A DNA stretch of 64,000 bases from Magnetospirillum sp. 15-1 (GTDB lineage Bacteria; Pseudomonadota; Alphaproteobacteria; Rhodospirillales; Magnetospirillaceae). Positions 30,359 to 39,682 of this stretch are shown in pieces (position 1 is the stretch's first letter; the number at the start of each line of letters is the position of its first letter). Made by a program: the position numbers and the translations under genes. Location: positions 62,001 to 126,000 of the forward strand of contig NZ_FXXN01000026.1 of assembly GCF_900184795.1 (NCBI RefSeq), written 5' to 3'. The notes beneath the pieces were generated by a model. It was given only the letters and a program-made list of their open reading frames with translations. It searched no databases and was not told the origin of the DNA.

Positions 30359-32140
30359 TTAGTACACGCGCTTCTGCGGCTTGATGTACTCGACCTCGTC
30401 GGTGAGCGTGTAGGTGTGCACCGGACGGTAGTCCAGCTTCACCTTGCCGTTCTCGACCCAGGCCAGCGAGTGCTTCTGCCAGTTGACGTCGTCGCGGTCG
30501 GGATAATCCTCGTGGGCGTGGGCGCCGCGGCTCTCGTGACGGGCTTCCGCCGACACGATGGTGGCCAGGGCGCAATCCATCAGGTTTTCCAGCTCCAGCG
30601 CCTCGACCAGATCCGAGTTCCACACGGTGGAGCGGTCGTTGATCTTGAGCTGGGGCAGGGTGGAGGCCACCTGCTCCATCTTGGCGCAGCCCTCGGCCAG
30701 CGACTTGGAGGTGCGGAACACCGCCGCGTCCATCTGCATGGTCTTCTGCATGGCGAGACGGATCTCGCTGGTATGCATGGAGCCGTTGGCGTTGCGCAGA
30801 CGATCGAAGCGCGACAGGGCCAGGTCGCTGCCGTCCTTGGGCAGCGGCTTGTGCGCGGTGCCGGGCTTCATGGTCTCGGCGGCGCGGAGCGCGCAGGCGC
30901 GGCCGAACACCACGATGTCCAGCAGCGAGTTAGTGCCCAGGCGGTTGGCGCCGTGCACCGAGACGCAGGCCGCCTCGCCGATGGCCATCAGGCCCTCGAC
31001 GGTGGCGTCGGGGTTCTCGGCGGTGGGGCGCAGCACCTCGCCGTACACGTTGGTGGGGATACCGCCCATGTTGTAGTGCACGGTCGGCAGCACCGGGATC
31101 GGCTCCTTGGTCACGTCCACGCCGGCGAAGATCTTCGCCGTCTCGGAAATGCCCGGCAGGCGCAGTTCCAGGGTCTCGGCCCCCAGATGCTCCAGGTGCA
31201 GATAGATATGGTCGTTTTCCTTGCCCACGCCGCGGCCTTCGCGGATTTCCATGGTCATGGCGCGCGACACCACGTCGCGGGACGCCAGATCCTTGGCGGT
31301 GGGGGCATAACGCTCCATGAAGCGCTCGCCGGCGGAATTGGTGACGTAGCCGCCTTCACCGCGGGCGCCCTCGGTGATCAGACAGCCCGAGCCGTAGATG
31401 CCGGTGGGGTGGAACTGCACGAATTCCATGTCCTGCAGCGGCAGGCCGGCGCGGGCGACCAGGCCATGGCCGTCGCCGGTGCAGGTGTGCGCCGAGGTGC
31501 AGGAGAAGAAGGCGCGGCCGTAACCGCCCGAGGCCAGCACGACCTTATGGGCGCGGAAACGGTGCAGCGTGCCGTCGTCCAGGTTCCAGGCGACGACACC
31601 GCGACAGACGCCGTTCTCCATGATCAGGTCGATGGCGAAGTACTCAATGAAGAACTCGCACTGGTGCTTCAGGCACTGGGAGTACAGCGTGTGCAGGATG
31701 GCATGCCCGGTGCGGTCGGCGGCGGCGCAGGCGCGCTGCACCGGCTTCTCGCCGAAATTGGACATGTGGCCGCCGAACGGGCGCTGATAGATCTTGCCCT
31801 CGGGCGTGCGCGAGAACGGCACGCCGAAATGCTCGAGCTCGTGCACGGCCGGCACGGCCTCGCGGCACATGTACTCGATGGCGTCCTGGTCGCCCAGCCA
31901 GTCCGACCCCTTGACGGTGTCGTACATGTGCCACTTCCAGTTATCCTCGGCCATGTTGCCGAGCGAGGCGCCGATGCCGCCCTGGGCGGCCACGGTGTGC
32001 GAGCGGGTGGGGAACACCTTGGTGATGCAGGCGGTCTTGAAGCCGGCCTGACCCATGCCCATGGTGGCGCGCAGGCCGGCGCCACCGGCGCCGACGACCA
32101 CCACGTCGTAGGTGTGGTCGATGATCTTGTAGGCGGCCAT
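30359..32140 (-). CDS. sdhA: Succinate dehydrogenase flavoprotein subunit
   Basis: This catalytic subunit oxidises succinate to fumarate with covalently bound FAD. The 593 residues include the FAD motif [16 protein letters not shown] (about 14-29), the flavinylation histidine in [17 protein letters not shown] (about 42-58), [15 protein letters not shown] and the active-site arginine region in [11 protein letters not shown], plus the C-terminal [15 protein letters not shown] motif. ATG 32140 was chosen over an upstream TTG. It begins 4 bp after sdhD. Confidence 0.97.
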   Translation of the reverse strand: MAAYKIIDHTYDVVVVGAGGAGLRATMGMGQAGFKTACITKVFPTRSHTVAAQGGIGASLGNMAEDNWKWHMYDTVKGSDWLGDQDAIEYMCREAVPAVHELEHFGVPFSRTPEGKIYQRPFGGHMSNFGEKPVQRACAAADRTGHAILHTLYSQCLKHQCEFFIEYFAIDLIMENGVCRGVVAWNLDDGTLHRFRAHKVVLASGGYGRAFFSCTSAHTCTGDGHGLVARAGLPLQDMEFVQFHPTGIYGSGCLITEGARGEGGYVTNSAGERFMERYAPTAKDLASRDVVSRAMTMEIREGRGVGKENDHIYLHLEHLGAETLELRLPGISETAKIFAGVDVTKEPIPVLPTVHYNMGGIPTNVYGEVLRPTAENPDATVEGLMAIGEAACVSVHGANRLGTNSLLDIVVFGRACALRAAETMKPGTAHKPLPKDGSDLALSRFDRLRNANGSMHTSEIRLAMQKTMQMDAAVFRTSKSLAEGCAKMEQVASTLPQLKINDRSTVWNSDLVEALELENLMDCALATIVSAEARHESRGAHAHEDYPDRDDVNWQKHSLAWVENGKVKLDYRPVHTYTLTDEVEYIKPQKRVY

Positions 32141-32144
32141 GGCG

Positions 32145-32525
32145 TCAGGCTCCAATCGCGACTTTGAGGATCGACACCGTCATGAAGACGGCGAGGAAGG
32201 CGATGATCAGCTTGGACCCGACCAGGGCTGCGATCTTCTTGCACTCGCAGTGGACGTAATCCTCGATCACCACCTGCAGGCCCAGCTGGGCGTGATACAT
32301 CACGGTCAGCATGGTGAGCAGCAGCAGCGAGGAATTGCCGGGCTTGGCCATCCACGCCTTGAAGGTGGCGTAGTCGGCGTGCGACAGGCCGATCACGGAG
32401 ACGGCGAACCACAGCGACAGGGGGATCAGGAAGATGGCGGTGACGCGCTGGGCGATCCAGTGGCCGGCGCCTTCCTTGGCGGAACCGAGGCCGCGGGCGC
32501 GGCCGACAGGGGATTCGAGGCTCAT
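32145..32525 (-). CDS. sdhD: Succinate dehydrogenase membrane anchor SdhD
   Basis: This 126-residue anchor has three predicted membrane helices and the conserved heme-side histidine in [17 protein letters not shown] (about 76-92). With SdhC it binds heme b and ubiquinone. The N-terminal [18 protein letters not shown] stretch contains the Ser/Arg quinone-site residues typical of SdhD. Confidence 0.92.
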   Translation of the reverse strand: MSLESPVGRARGLGSAKEGAGHWIAQRVTAIFLIPLSLWFAVSVIGLSHADYATFKAWMAKPGNSSLLLLTMLTVMYHAQLGLQVVIEDYVHCECKKIAALVGSKLIIAFLAVFMTVSILKVAIGA

Positions 32526-32541
32526 TGTCGTGCGCTCCCGA

Positions 32542-32919
32542 TTACAGGCCGAAGATCCAGGCCAGCACGGTCAGCACCGCAGCGGCGCCCACGACCATGC
32601 GGCCCGACTTGTCGGCCTCGGCGATCTCGTAGCCACGGCCCTTGTCCCAGAACAGGTGACGGATGCCGTTGCACAGGTGATAGAACAGGGCGCCGGTCCA
32701 GCCGAACAGCACCAGCTTGCCCAGCCAGGAGCCGAGCACCGCCTGGGCATGGCCGTAGGCGACGGGGCCGTAAGCGGCCGAAGCCAGCCAATACGCCAGA
32801 ACGATGGTGCCGACCGCGAGGGCGATACCGGTGATACGGTGGCTGATGGACAGGATGGCCGTGAACGGCATCCGATAAACCTGGATATGAGGCGAAAGCG
32901 GCCGGGTGCGCGTTGTCAT
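32542..32919 (-). CDS. sdhC: Succinate dehydrogenase cytochrome b556 subunit SdhC
   Basis: The 125-residue membrane subunit starts with RPLSPHIQVYRMPFTAILSISHRITGIAL, the standard SdhC signature with the quinone-site Ser and Arg. It has the heme-ligand His in the HLCNGIRHLFWD region (about 83-94). Three membrane helices are predicted. I chose ATG 32919; the longer frame upstream lacks similarity. First gene of the sdhCDAB operon. Confidence 0.93.
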   Translation of the reverse strand: MTTRTRPLSPHIQVYRMPFTAILSISHRITGIALAVGTIVLAYWLASAAYGPVAYGHAQAVLGSWLGKLVLFGWTGALFYHLCNGIRHLFWDKGRGYEIAEADKSGRMVVGAAAVLTVLAWIFGL

Positions 32920-33143
32920 GGCAATAGCCCCTGAAATACGGACGACGAGGGCCTGTGATCGGCCCTTTGCGGCGATGCGGTGTAGGTGTTTAGCCCCTCG
33001 CGCCCTTGGAGTCAACGATGGGGACCACACTTTCCGGCGGGAAATCCTACCCGGAGGGAGTAGGACGGAACGCCGGGACGGGTGTGATACGGCAAAATGG
33101 CTGGAGTGAAACGCTTTTAAGGGATGGCTGGAATTCGAAGGGA

Positions 33144-33171
33144 GATGCGAGGGGACGGGTCCCCTCGCATC
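33144..33171 (-). terminator. Hairpin downstream of mch
   Basis: A perfect 12-bp stem (33144-33155 / 33160-33171) with a CGGG loop starts 8 bp after the mch stop. It has no T-run. The rest of the 259-bp gap to sdhC shows only a short dyad around 33045-33065. Confidence 0.5.
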
Positions 33172-33178
33172 CTTTACC

Positions 33179-34258
33179 TTACGCCCTGCGGGGCATCAGC
33201 ACCGTGTAGTCGAAATCCAGCACCACCGCCGGGTCGAAATCCTTGCCGTTCTCCGCCTTGAACGGGAAGGCGGCGCAAGGCTGGTTCTTGGTAGCGATCA
33301 GGCGCAGGCGCAGCGCGCCCACGTCCTTGCGGCCGGGCACCTCGATCTTCTCCACCACTTCGGTCCAGGCGTGGATGGTATCGCCGGCGAAGGTGGGGTT
33401 GGTGTGCCGCCCGCCGTTGATGGCGACCAGCTTGAAGGCGTTGCCCAGGCCGTTGAACGACAGGGCGCGGGCGAGAGAGATGATGTGGCCGCCATAGATC
33501 AGGCGGCGGCCGAAGCGGCCCTGGCCCTCGGTATACTGGTTGAAGTGCACCTTGGCGGTGTTCTGCCACAGGCGGGTGGCCATCATGTGCTCGGCTTCCT
33601 CGATGGTCATGCCGTCCACGTGGTCGACCTTCTCGCCCACCGCGTAGTCGTCCCACAGATGCGGGCTGCCGGCCAGGGTGGTGTCATAGGCGTCGAGCTT
33701 GAGCCCTTCGGGGATCATCAGGTCGGCGGCGGCGACGGCGCCCGGCAGTTCCGGCACCTTCTCCTCGGCGATGGGAGCGTTCTGGTCGCGCTTCCTGACC
33801 ATCACCCAGCGCACGTATTCCACCACCATTTCCTGGAGCTGGTTGGTGCCCACCGAGCGGACATAGACCACGCCGGTCTGCTTGTTGGAGTTCTCCTTCA
33901 GGCCGATCACCGTCGAGGTGGTGGTGATGGTGTCGCCGGGATAGACCAACTCGCCGAAGCGGCCGACGGCATAGCCCAGATTGGCGACGGCGTTGAGGCT
34001 GATGTCGGGCACGGTCTTGCCGAACACCACGTGGAAGGCCAGCAGGTCGTCGACGGGAGCGAGGTGGCCCATGCTCTCGGCGGCCAGTCCGATGGACCTG
34101 GCGAACTCGGCCGAGGAATTGACGGCGAAGCGCGAGCCGTACAGCGCGGTGTACATGGCCACATCGCCGGCGGTGACGGTGCGCGGCGTGGCATGGTTGA
34201 TCACCTGGCCGAGGCGGAAGTCCTCGAAGAAATTACCGGCGTTGGTCTTGGTGCTCAT
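33179..34258 (-). CDS. mch: Mesaconyl-CoA hydratase (beta-methylmalyl-CoA dehydratase)
   Basis: This 359-residue protein of two MaoC-like hot-dog halves interconverts mesaconyl-C1-CoA and beta-methylmalyl-CoA in the ethylmalonyl-CoA pathway. Diagnostic stretches are NFFEDFRLGQVINHATPRTVT at the start, VFGKTVPDISLNAVANLGYA, the YIRW-like EYVRWVMVRKRD and GGHIISLARALSFNGLGNA. From memory these match Rhodobacter Mch closely. The downstream product would be cleaved by a malyl-CoA lyase. It follows mcl2 by 10 bp, so they form one operon. Confidence 0.94.
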   Translation of the reverse strand: MSTKTNAGNFFEDFRLGQVINHATPRTVTAGDVAMYTALYGSRFAVNSSAEFARSIGLAAESMGHLAPVDDLLAFHVVFGKTVPDISLNAVANLGYAVGRFGELVYPGDTITTTSTVIGLKENSNKQTGVVYVRSVGTNQLQEMVVEYVRWVMVRKRDQNAPIAEEKVPELPGAVAAADLMIPEGLKLDAYDTTLAGSPHLWDDYAVGEKVDHVDGMTIEEAEHMMATRLWQNTAKVHFNQYTEGQGRFGRRLIYGGHIISLARALSFNGLGNAFKLVAINGGRHTNPTFAGDTIHAWTEVVEKIEVPGRKDVGALRLRLIATKNQPCAAFPFKAENGKDFDPAVVLDFDYTVLMPRRA

Positions 34259-34268
34259 TGTGTCCTCC

Positions 34269-35156
34269 TTACGCCTTCAATTCGGCGGCCATGGCGGCGA
34301 TCTGCTCGGCCAGGGCGACGATGCGCCGCGCATTTTCCACGTGCAGGTTCTCGACCAGCTTGCCGTCGACCACCACCACGCCCTTGCCGGCGGCGGTGGC
34401 TTCGGCATGGGCGGCGATGATCTTGCGCGACCAGTCGACTTCCTTCCCGGAAGGGGCGAAGACGCGGTTGGCGGCGTCAATGGTCTTGGGGTGGATCAGG
34501 GTCTTGCCGTCGAAGCCCAGTTCCAGGCCCTGGACGCAGGAATACTCGAAGCCCTCGTCGTCGTTGAGGTCGAGATAGACGCCGTCCAGCGCCGCCAGGC
34601 CGTAGGCGCGGGCGGCCAGCAGGCAAAGCCCCAGGCTGGTGATCATGGGCAGGCGGTCGCGGGTGTGGGCGCAATGCAGGTCCTTGGCCAGATCCGAGGT
34701 GCCCATGACGAAGCCGCCCATGCGGGGGCTGGAGCCCGCGATCTCTTCCGCCTTCAGCATGCCGCGCGGCGTTTCCATCATGCACCAGATGGCCATGTCG
34801 GCGGGCGCGCCGTTGGCGACCATGATGGCCTCGACCTGACGCACGGTGTCGGCGCTCTCCACCTTGGGGATCAGCACGGCATGCGCCCCCGATGCCGCCG
34901 CCGCCGCCACGTCGGCCTGCCCCCAGGGGGTGGCCAGCGAGTTGACGCGGATCAGCAGTTCGCGGGCGCCGTAGCCGCCGGCCTTGACCGCGTCCACCAC
35001 CTGACGGCGGGCGTCTTCCTTGGCGTCGGGGGCGACCGCATCCTCCAGATCGAGGATCAGGCCGTCGGCGGCGAGCGTCCGGGCTTTTTCCAAGGCGCGC
35101 GGATTGGAGCCGGGCATGTAGAGGACGGAACGGCGGGGCCGCGCGGTGGTCGCCAT
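34269..35156 (-). CDS. mcl2: (3S)-malyl-CoA thioesterase / CitE-like lyase Mcl2
   Basis: The 295-residue CitE-superfamily protein has RSVLYMPGSNPRALEKA (about 9-25), DLEDAVAPDAK with the metal-binding acids, LLIRVNS, LIPKVESADTV, the MGTSDLAKDL motif and FDGKTLIHPK. Rhodobacter Mcl2, which hydrolyses malyl-CoA to malate in the ethylmalonyl-CoA pathway, has the same layout and the C-terminal VVDGKLVENLH stretch. It is clearly distinct from the lyase at 3806-4855. ATG 35156 has GGGAG upstream. First gene before mch. Confidence 0.87.
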   Translation of the reverse strand: MATTARPRRSVLYMPGSNPRALEKARTLAADGLILDLEDAVAPDAKEDARRQVVDAVKAGGYGARELLIRVNSLATPWGQADVAAAAASGAHAVLIPKVESADTVRQVEAIMVANGAPADMAIWCMMETPRGMLKAEEIAGSSPRMGGFVMGTSDLAKDLHCAHTRDRLPMITSLGLCLLAARAYGLAALDGVYLDLNDDEGFEYSCVQGLELGFDGKTLIHPKTIDAANRVFAPSGKEVDWSRKIIAAHAEATAAGKGVVVVDGKLVENLHVENARRIVALAEQIAAMAAELKA

Positions 35157-35247
35157 GGACGAAACTCCCAAAAGTGACAAAAGGCGGGGCAGACTACCCG
35201 ATGGTCTGGTTGCGGCGCAACATTGCATCGTCTATACCGGCTTCGAC

Positions 35248-36099
35248 ATGAAGATTCTTTCTTTCCAATCGGCGGTCGCCTTCGGGCACGTGGGCAATTC
35301 CGCCGCCATCTTCGCCTTGCAGCGGCTGGGTCTCGAGGCCTGTCCGGTGGATACGGTGCAGTTCTCCAACCATCCCGGCTATGGGATGTGGCGGGGCGGC
35401 CCTCACTCCGCCGCTTCGTTGAGCGAGGTATTGGAAGGGTTGGACGGCGCCGGCCTGCTGGAAGGCTGCGGCGCGGTGCTGTCGGGCTATCTGGGGCAGG
35501 CCGCAACCGGCGCGGTGGTGGCCGAGGCGGTGCGGCGGCTGCGCGGCTACCATCCCGGCGCTCCCTATCTCTGCGACCCGGTGATGGGGGACGAGGATGG
35601 CGGCCTTTACGTGGCCGAGGGCATTCCCGAAATCTTCGCCCGCACCCTGCTGCCCCTGGCCGACATCGCCACCCCCAACCGCTTCGAGCTGGGAATACTG
35701 ACCGGTCGGTCCATCGACGGCGTCGAGGACGCCATCCAGGCCTCGCGCCAGTTGCTGGAGCGGGGAACCGGGGCGGTGGTGACCACCAGCCTGACGGCCG
35801 GCGACGGCATGATCGGCTGTCTGGCGGTGAACGGCGAGGGGGCCTGGATGGTGCGCACGCCGCTGCTGCGCTTCGCTACGCCGCCCAATGGCGGCGGCGA
35901 TACCCTGTCGGCGCTGCTGCTGGCCCACCGTCTCAAGGGCCGTGATCTGCCCGAGGCCCTGTCCATGGCGGTCTCCAGCCTGTACGGCGTGCTGGAGAAG
36001 ACCCAGAAAGCCGGCGGGCGGGAACTGGCCCTGGTGGCGGGGCAGGACGAGATCGCCCTGCCCACCCGATTCTTCCCACCCCTGCCGGTCAGGGTATAG
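35248..36099 (+). CDS. pdxY: Pyridoxal kinase PdxY
   Basis: This ribokinase-family salvage kinase (283 residues) phosphorylates pyridoxal to PLP. Features are the N-terminal SFQSAVAFGHVGNSAA (about 5-20), the DTVQFSNHPGYG substrate loop, CDPVMGDE, TPNRFELGILTG and the C-terminal anion-hole/catalytic motif NGGGDTLSALLLA with the catalytic Asp (usual form GTGD, here GGGD). ATG 35248 starts just before the first strand. It is divergent from mcl2. Confidence 0.92.
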   Translation: MKILSFQSAVAFGHVGNSAAIFALQRLGLEACPVDTVQFSNHPGYGMWRGGPHSAASLSEVLEGLDGAGLLEGCGAVLSGYLGQAATGAVVAEAVRRLRGYHPGAPYLCDPVMGDEDGGLYVAEGIPEIFARTLLPLADIATPNRFELGILTGRSIDGVEDAIQASRQLLERGTGAVVTTSLTAGDGMIGCLAVNGEGAWMVRTPLLRFATPPNGGGDTLSALLLAHRLKGRDLPEALSMAVSSLYGVLEKTQKAGGRELALVAGQDEIALPTRFFPPLPVRV

Positions 36100-36155
36100 C
36101 CAATGCCGCGACCGGCGCCAGAGCGGTGCCACCATTTTGGCTGGCGGCCTATCAC

Positions 36156-36183
36156 ACTATAGGCCTTATCATTTTCCCTCGCC
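36156..36183. repeat. 28-bp dispersed repeat, copy 2
   Basis: Exact copy of 29425-29452. Here the left side forms a 7-bp palindrome (GGCCTAT-CACACT-ATAGGCC) reaching into the repeat. It lies between pdxY and the exporter gene. Confidence 0.8.
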
Positions 36184-36262
36184 GTGCGGCTTGACCAAGG
36201 CAATTGCCTTGGCCGGGGTTTTGGTCTCTTCTGGCGGCCCTTTTCGCCGTCGAGGTCGTCCC

Positions 36263-36886
36263 TTGGAGTCCGTCATCCCCTTCCTGCGCGGAATCGCCAT
36301 CGGTTTCGCCATCGCCGCGCCCATCGGGCCGGTGGGTATTTTATGCATCAGGAAGGCGCTGGCCGACGGGCGGCTGGCCGCCTTCGTGGCCGGGTTGGGG
36401 GCGGCGCTGGCCGATTCCCTGTTCGGCGGCGTGGCGGCCTTCGGCATCGGCGCGGTGATGAGCTTCATCGACGGCCAGATGGTCGCCCTGAAGATCGTCG
36501 GTGGGGTGTTCATGCTGTGGCTGGGCATCCACACCTGGCGTTCGGCGGCGGTGGCGGTCGAGGCCGAACCGGGCAAAGGCCCCGGCATGCTGCGCGACTT
36601 CCTCTCCACCTTCGCCATCACCATCACCAATCCCGGCACCATCTTCGGGGTGGCGGGAGTGTTCGCGGCGCTCGGCCCCGTTGGGCGGCCGGGCATCGGC
36701 CTGCCCACCGCCTTGCTGGTGGCTGGCATCTTCAGCGGCTCGGCCCTGTGGTGGCTGACCCTGTCGGCCCTGGCCTCGGCGGCGCGCAACCGCTTCACGC
36801 CCGACCGCATGCGGCTGTTCAATCACCTGTCGGGGGCGATGCTGATGGTGTTCGGTCTGGCGGCCGTGGGCAGTCTGCTACTTTAA
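36263..36886 (+). CDS. LysE/RhtB-family exporter
   Basis: This 207-residue membrane protein has six predicted helices and the LysE-family start (IGFAIAAPIGPVGILCIRKAL, about 11-31). The long hydrophilic loop and the conserved TITNPGTIFGVAGVFAAL motif (about 118-135) also fit. Members export amino acids or related solutes, and the substrate is unknown. The start is TTG 36263 with GAGG at 36252-36255. Its end is convergent with the GNAT gene, overlapping it by 9 bp. Confidence 0.82.
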   Translation: MESVIPFLRGIAIGFAIAAPIGPVGILCIRKALADGRLAAFVAGLGAALADSLFGGVAAFGIGAVMSFIDGQMVALKIVGGVFMLWLGIHTWRSAAVAVEAEPGKGPGMLRDFLSTFAITITNPGTIFGVAGVFAALGPVGRPGIGLPTALLVAGIFSGSALWWLTLSALASAARNRFTPDRMRLFNHLSGAMLMVFGLAAVGSLLL

Positions 36887-37354
36887 CCGCTTACGCAGCA
36901 GAATCTCGGCATTGCCGGGCATGACCAGCCCATCCAGCGGCGCCACCTCGGCGAAGCCGTGCCGGGCATAGAAGGCGCGTGCCGGGGTGTTGAAGTCGGA
37001 GACGCAGGCCCACAGATTGTGGGCGACCTCCGCCGCGCTTTTCGCCGCCCAATCCATGACGGTGCCGCCCAGGCCGTGGCCCTGATGCGGGAGCAGGATG
37101 GCGAACAGCTCCACATAGGGGCCGCGCAGCCATGGCGAGCGCAAGGCCAGCACGCCAGCCGTCTCGCCGTGGCGTTGGATGATCCAGCGGCTCAGCGCCC
37201 CGTCCTCTCGGTCGAGATAGCGCTCCAGCGCCGAGGCGGAATAGCCCAGCCGCGTCCAAGGGTCCATGGCGGCCAGCATCAGGGCCAGCGGGGCGGCGTC
37301 GGCGGTCGCCAGGGGACGCAGGGCGCCGCCGTCCAGGGCGATGGTGGTCGTCAC
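36878..37354 (-). CDS. GNAT-family N-acetyltransferase
   Basis: The 158-residue GNAT domain has the acetyl-CoA-binding turn in LPHQGHGLGGTVMDWAAK (about 88-105) and the C-terminal NTPARAFYARHGFAEVA motif. The substrate is unknown. The start is GTG 37354, which overlaps the stop of the preceding deacetylase gene (GTGA), so the two are coupled. Its last 9 bp overlap the convergent exporter gene. Confidence 0.85.
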   Translation of the reverse strand: MTTTIALDGGALRPLATADAAPLALMLAAMDPWTRLGYSASALERYLDREDGALSRWIIQRHGETAGVLALRSPWLRGPYVELFAILLPHQGHGLGGTVMDWAAKSAAEVAHNLWACVSDFNTPARAFYARHGFAEVAPLDGLVMPGNAEILLRKRLK

Positions 37355-38028
37355 GGCAGGGCCTCCTCCAGGGACACGAAGCGATAACCCCTGCGCCGCA
37401 GCTCGGCCAGGAGGCCGGGCAGGGCGGGGCCGGTGGCCGGGGCGCGCTGGTTGACGTGGAAGATGAGGATCGCGCCGGGCCGGGTCTTGGACAGCACCCA
37501 CTCCTTCAAATGCTCGGGCGTCAGGCCCCGGGCCGGGTCGCCGGACGGGAAGGTCCAGTGCACCACCTTATGGCCGGTGGCTTCCACCACGCCTAAGGTG
37601 GCGGCGTCGTAATTGCCGGCGGGAAAGCGGAAGAAGCGGGGTTTGCGGCCGGTCACCGCCTGGATGGCGGCATCGGCCTCCTCCACCTCGCGGCGGATCG
37701 CGGCGGGGTCGAGGCGCTCCATGTGCTGCGGATGGTCGAGGGAATGGTTCTCGATCCGCACTCCGTCGCCGGCGGCGAGGCGGGCCAGTTCGGCGGCGTT
37801 GCGTCTGGCGAACAGGCCGCTGGCGAAGATGGTGTAGGGCACCTTCTCCGTCTCGAGCACCTTCAGGATGGTGTGGTCGAGGAAGGCGGGGGCGCCCCTG
37901 GCCTCGCAGGCGTCGAAGGTCAGCGCCACCACCTTATCGGTGGTGGGCAGGCGCTCGATCACCTCCGCCTGGGCGGCAAAGGCGAGGAGAAGCAGCCCAA
38001 GGAGGAGGCTAGAAATCCGGATTGGCAT
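37351..38028 (-). CDS. Polysaccharide deacetylase (NodB-like), exported
   Basis: The 225-residue protein has a signal peptide (about 1-20, AQAEV cleavage region) and a NodB-type carbohydrate esterase 4 domain. Motif 1 reads VALTFDACEARG, keeping the first Asp but with Ala-Cys in place of the usual second Asp. The metal-binding His pair is in ENHSLDHPQH, and FRFPAGNYD supplies motif 3. Such D-A-C variants are seen in some bacterial deacetylases; the substrate is likely a cell-wall or exopolysaccharide. It overlaps the GST gene by 20 bp. Confidence 0.85.
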   Translation of the reverse strand: MPIRISSLLLGLLLLAFAAQAEVIERLPTTDKVVALTFDACEARGAPAFLDHTILKVLETEKVPYTIFASGLFARRNAAELARLAAGDGVRIENHSLDHPQHMERLDPAAIRREVEEADAAIQAVTGRKPRFFRFPAGNYDAATLGVVEATGHKVVHWTFPSGDPARGLTPEHLKEWVLSKTRPGAILIFHVNQRAPATGPALPGLLAELRRRGYRFVSLEEALP

Positions 38029-38680
38029 AGTGCCGGGGTGGCGGCATGCCGGGCAGATGGTCGGCCAGCAGAACGCGGAAGCTGGGCCGCGACTTGACGC
38101 GGGCATACCAGTCCTTGGCCGGGGCGTGGGCGTCCCATGGCACGTCGCCCAGGTAATCGACGGCGGAAATCTGGGCGGCGGCGGCGATGTCGGCCAGGGT
38201 GAAGGTGGCCCCCGCCAGATAGCCGTGCCGCTCGGCCAACTGGCCCACATAGTCCAGATGCTGGTGGATATGGCCATAGCCGGTGCGGATGCGCCGCGAA
38301 TCGGGCTCGTTGCGGCCGGATTCCAGGCGCTTGAACACCTTCTCGCCCACCAGGTGGTCGGTGACCTCGGCGTGGAATTTCTGGCCGAACCAGGCGACCA
38401 GGCGCCGCACCTCGGCCCGAGCCAGCGGCTCGGCGGGCAGCAGCGGGGTCTCGCGGCTGGTTTCCTCCAGATACTCGACGATGGCGGTGGCGTCGGCCAG
38501 GGCGGCGCCATCCTCCTCGACCAGCACGGGCAGCAGGGCGGCCGGATTCATGGCGAGGAATTCGGGGCGGCGCTCCCAGGTCTTTTCGATCTGGGACTCG
38601 AAGTCCAGCTTCTTCTCGGCGAGCACGACGCGCACGAGGCGCGAGAAGGGGCAGAGCGGATGGTGATAAAGGGTCCTCAT
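38009..38680 (-). CDS. Glutathione S-transferase-like protein
   Basis: The 223-residue protein has an N-terminal thioredoxin-like domain with the active-site stretch HHPLCPFSRLVRVVL (about 6-20) and the glutathione-binding LLPVLVEEDG...DATAIVEYLEE segment. An all-helical C-terminal domain follows (TLADIAAAAQISAVDYLGD). The substrate is unknown. It is the first gene of a three-gene overlapping run GST-deacetylase-GNAT. Confidence 0.88.
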   Translation of the reverse strand: MRTLYHHPLCPFSRLVRVVLAEKKLDFESQIEKTWERRPEFLAMNPAALLPVLVEEDGAALADATAIVEYLEETSRETPLLPAEPLARAEVRRLVAWFGQKFHAEVTDHLVGEKVFKRLESGRNEPDSRRIRTGYGHIHQHLDYVGQLAERHGYLAGATFTLADIAAAAQISAVDYLGDVPWDAHAPAKDWYARVKSRPSFRVLLADHLPGMPPPRHYANPDF

Positions 38681-38827
38681 GCGTCCCTTTTACCGCTTTT
38701 CCCGTGGCGAGAACAGGGGGAGGGAATGCCATATGAACATTTCTTAAATGAAATTGTCCCGCGTCGCGACCTTGACGAGTGGGGCGGCGGGCGTCACCCT
38801 GACGACCTTCCTCGTTGGAGCCCCGCC

Positions 38828-39682
38828 ATGGCCTTCCTCGATCACATCAAAGTCTGCAACCGCCACGACCTGTCGAAGTTCCGGCCGTTCTCGGTGGAGG
38901 GCAAGTGGATCGGCTGGGTGCGCCACGACGTGGCCCAGCATCTCGCCGCCTTTCCCGAGGCCTTCCGCGTCTCCATCGAGGGCGTCAGTCTCCATCCCGC
39001 CCTGTCCACTCCCGAGGCGCGCAGCGCGGCCATCGACGAGGTGACGCGGGAACTGGCCGAGGATTGGGGTGCCCCCCGCCTGCGCGGCGAGCGCTACCGG
39101 GTGGCGGCACGCTTCGGCGATCCGGCTCTGATGAGCATCGATCGCGGCGCGGTCAGCCTGTTCGGCATCCGTGCCTACGGTGTCCACGTCAACGGCCTGG
39201 TGCACCGCCCCGACGGCCTGCATCTGTGGATCGGGCGCCGCGCCAAGGACAAGAGCGTGGCCCCCGACAAGCTGGACAACATGGTGGCGGGTGGCCAGCC
39301 CAGCGACCTGACCCTGGCCGACAACCTGATCAAGGAAGCGGCCGAGGAGGCGGACATCCCGGCGGCCATCGCCGCCACCGCCCGGCCGGTCGGCGCCATT
39401 TCCTATTGCCTGGAGGACGAGTGGGGCCTCAAGCCCGACGTGATGTTCTGCTACGACCTGGACGTGCCGCAGGACTTCGTCCCCCGGAATACCGACGGTG
39501 AGCTGCAGGGCTTCACCCTGATGCCGGTGGCCGAGGTGGCGCGGCTGGTCCGCGATACCGACGAGTTCAAGTTCAACGTCAATCTGGTGATCATCGATTT
39601 CCTGATCCGCCACGGCCTGATCTCGCCCGATGACGAGCATGATTACGTCGAACTGGTGGGTGGGCTCAGGAAGGGGTGGTGA
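38828..39682 (+). CDS. Nudix hydrolase with DUF4743-type N-terminal domain
   Basis: The 284-residue protein has an N-terminal domain (about 1-120, DHIKVCNRHDLSKF...WIGWVRHD) of the DUF4743 type and a Nudix domain (about 121-265). The Nudix box runs from GGQPSDLTLADNLIKEAAEEADI (two acidic residues in EE, Lys in place of the usual Arg). Eukaryotic relatives act on thiamine-diphosphate analogues, which is only a pointer here. ATG 38828 has GGAG upstream; the longer in-frame upstream region is rejected. Confidence 0.85.
   Translation: MAFLDHIKVCNRHDLSKFRPFSVEGKWIGWVRHDVAQHLAAFPEAFRVSIEGVSLHPALSTPEARSAAIDEVTRELAEDWGAPRLRGERYRVAARFGDPALMSIDRGAVSLFGIRAYGVHVNGLVHRPDGLHLWIGRRAKDKSVAPDKLDNMVAGGQPSDLTLADNLIKEAAEEADIPAAIAATARPVGAISYCLEDEWGLKPDVMFCYDLDVPQDFVPRNTDGELQGFTLMPVAEVARLVRDTDEFKFNVNLVIIDFLIRHGLISPDDEHDYVELVGGLRKGW

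Noticed and set aside
29654..32167. Plus-strand frame of 837 codons
   Set aside because: It lies opposite sdhB and sdhA and has the same antisense composition.
37868..38827. N-terminal extension of the Nudix gene
   Set aside because: The in-frame upstream part is antisense to the GST and deacetylase genes; ATG 38828 has a ribosome binding site at the family's usual start.
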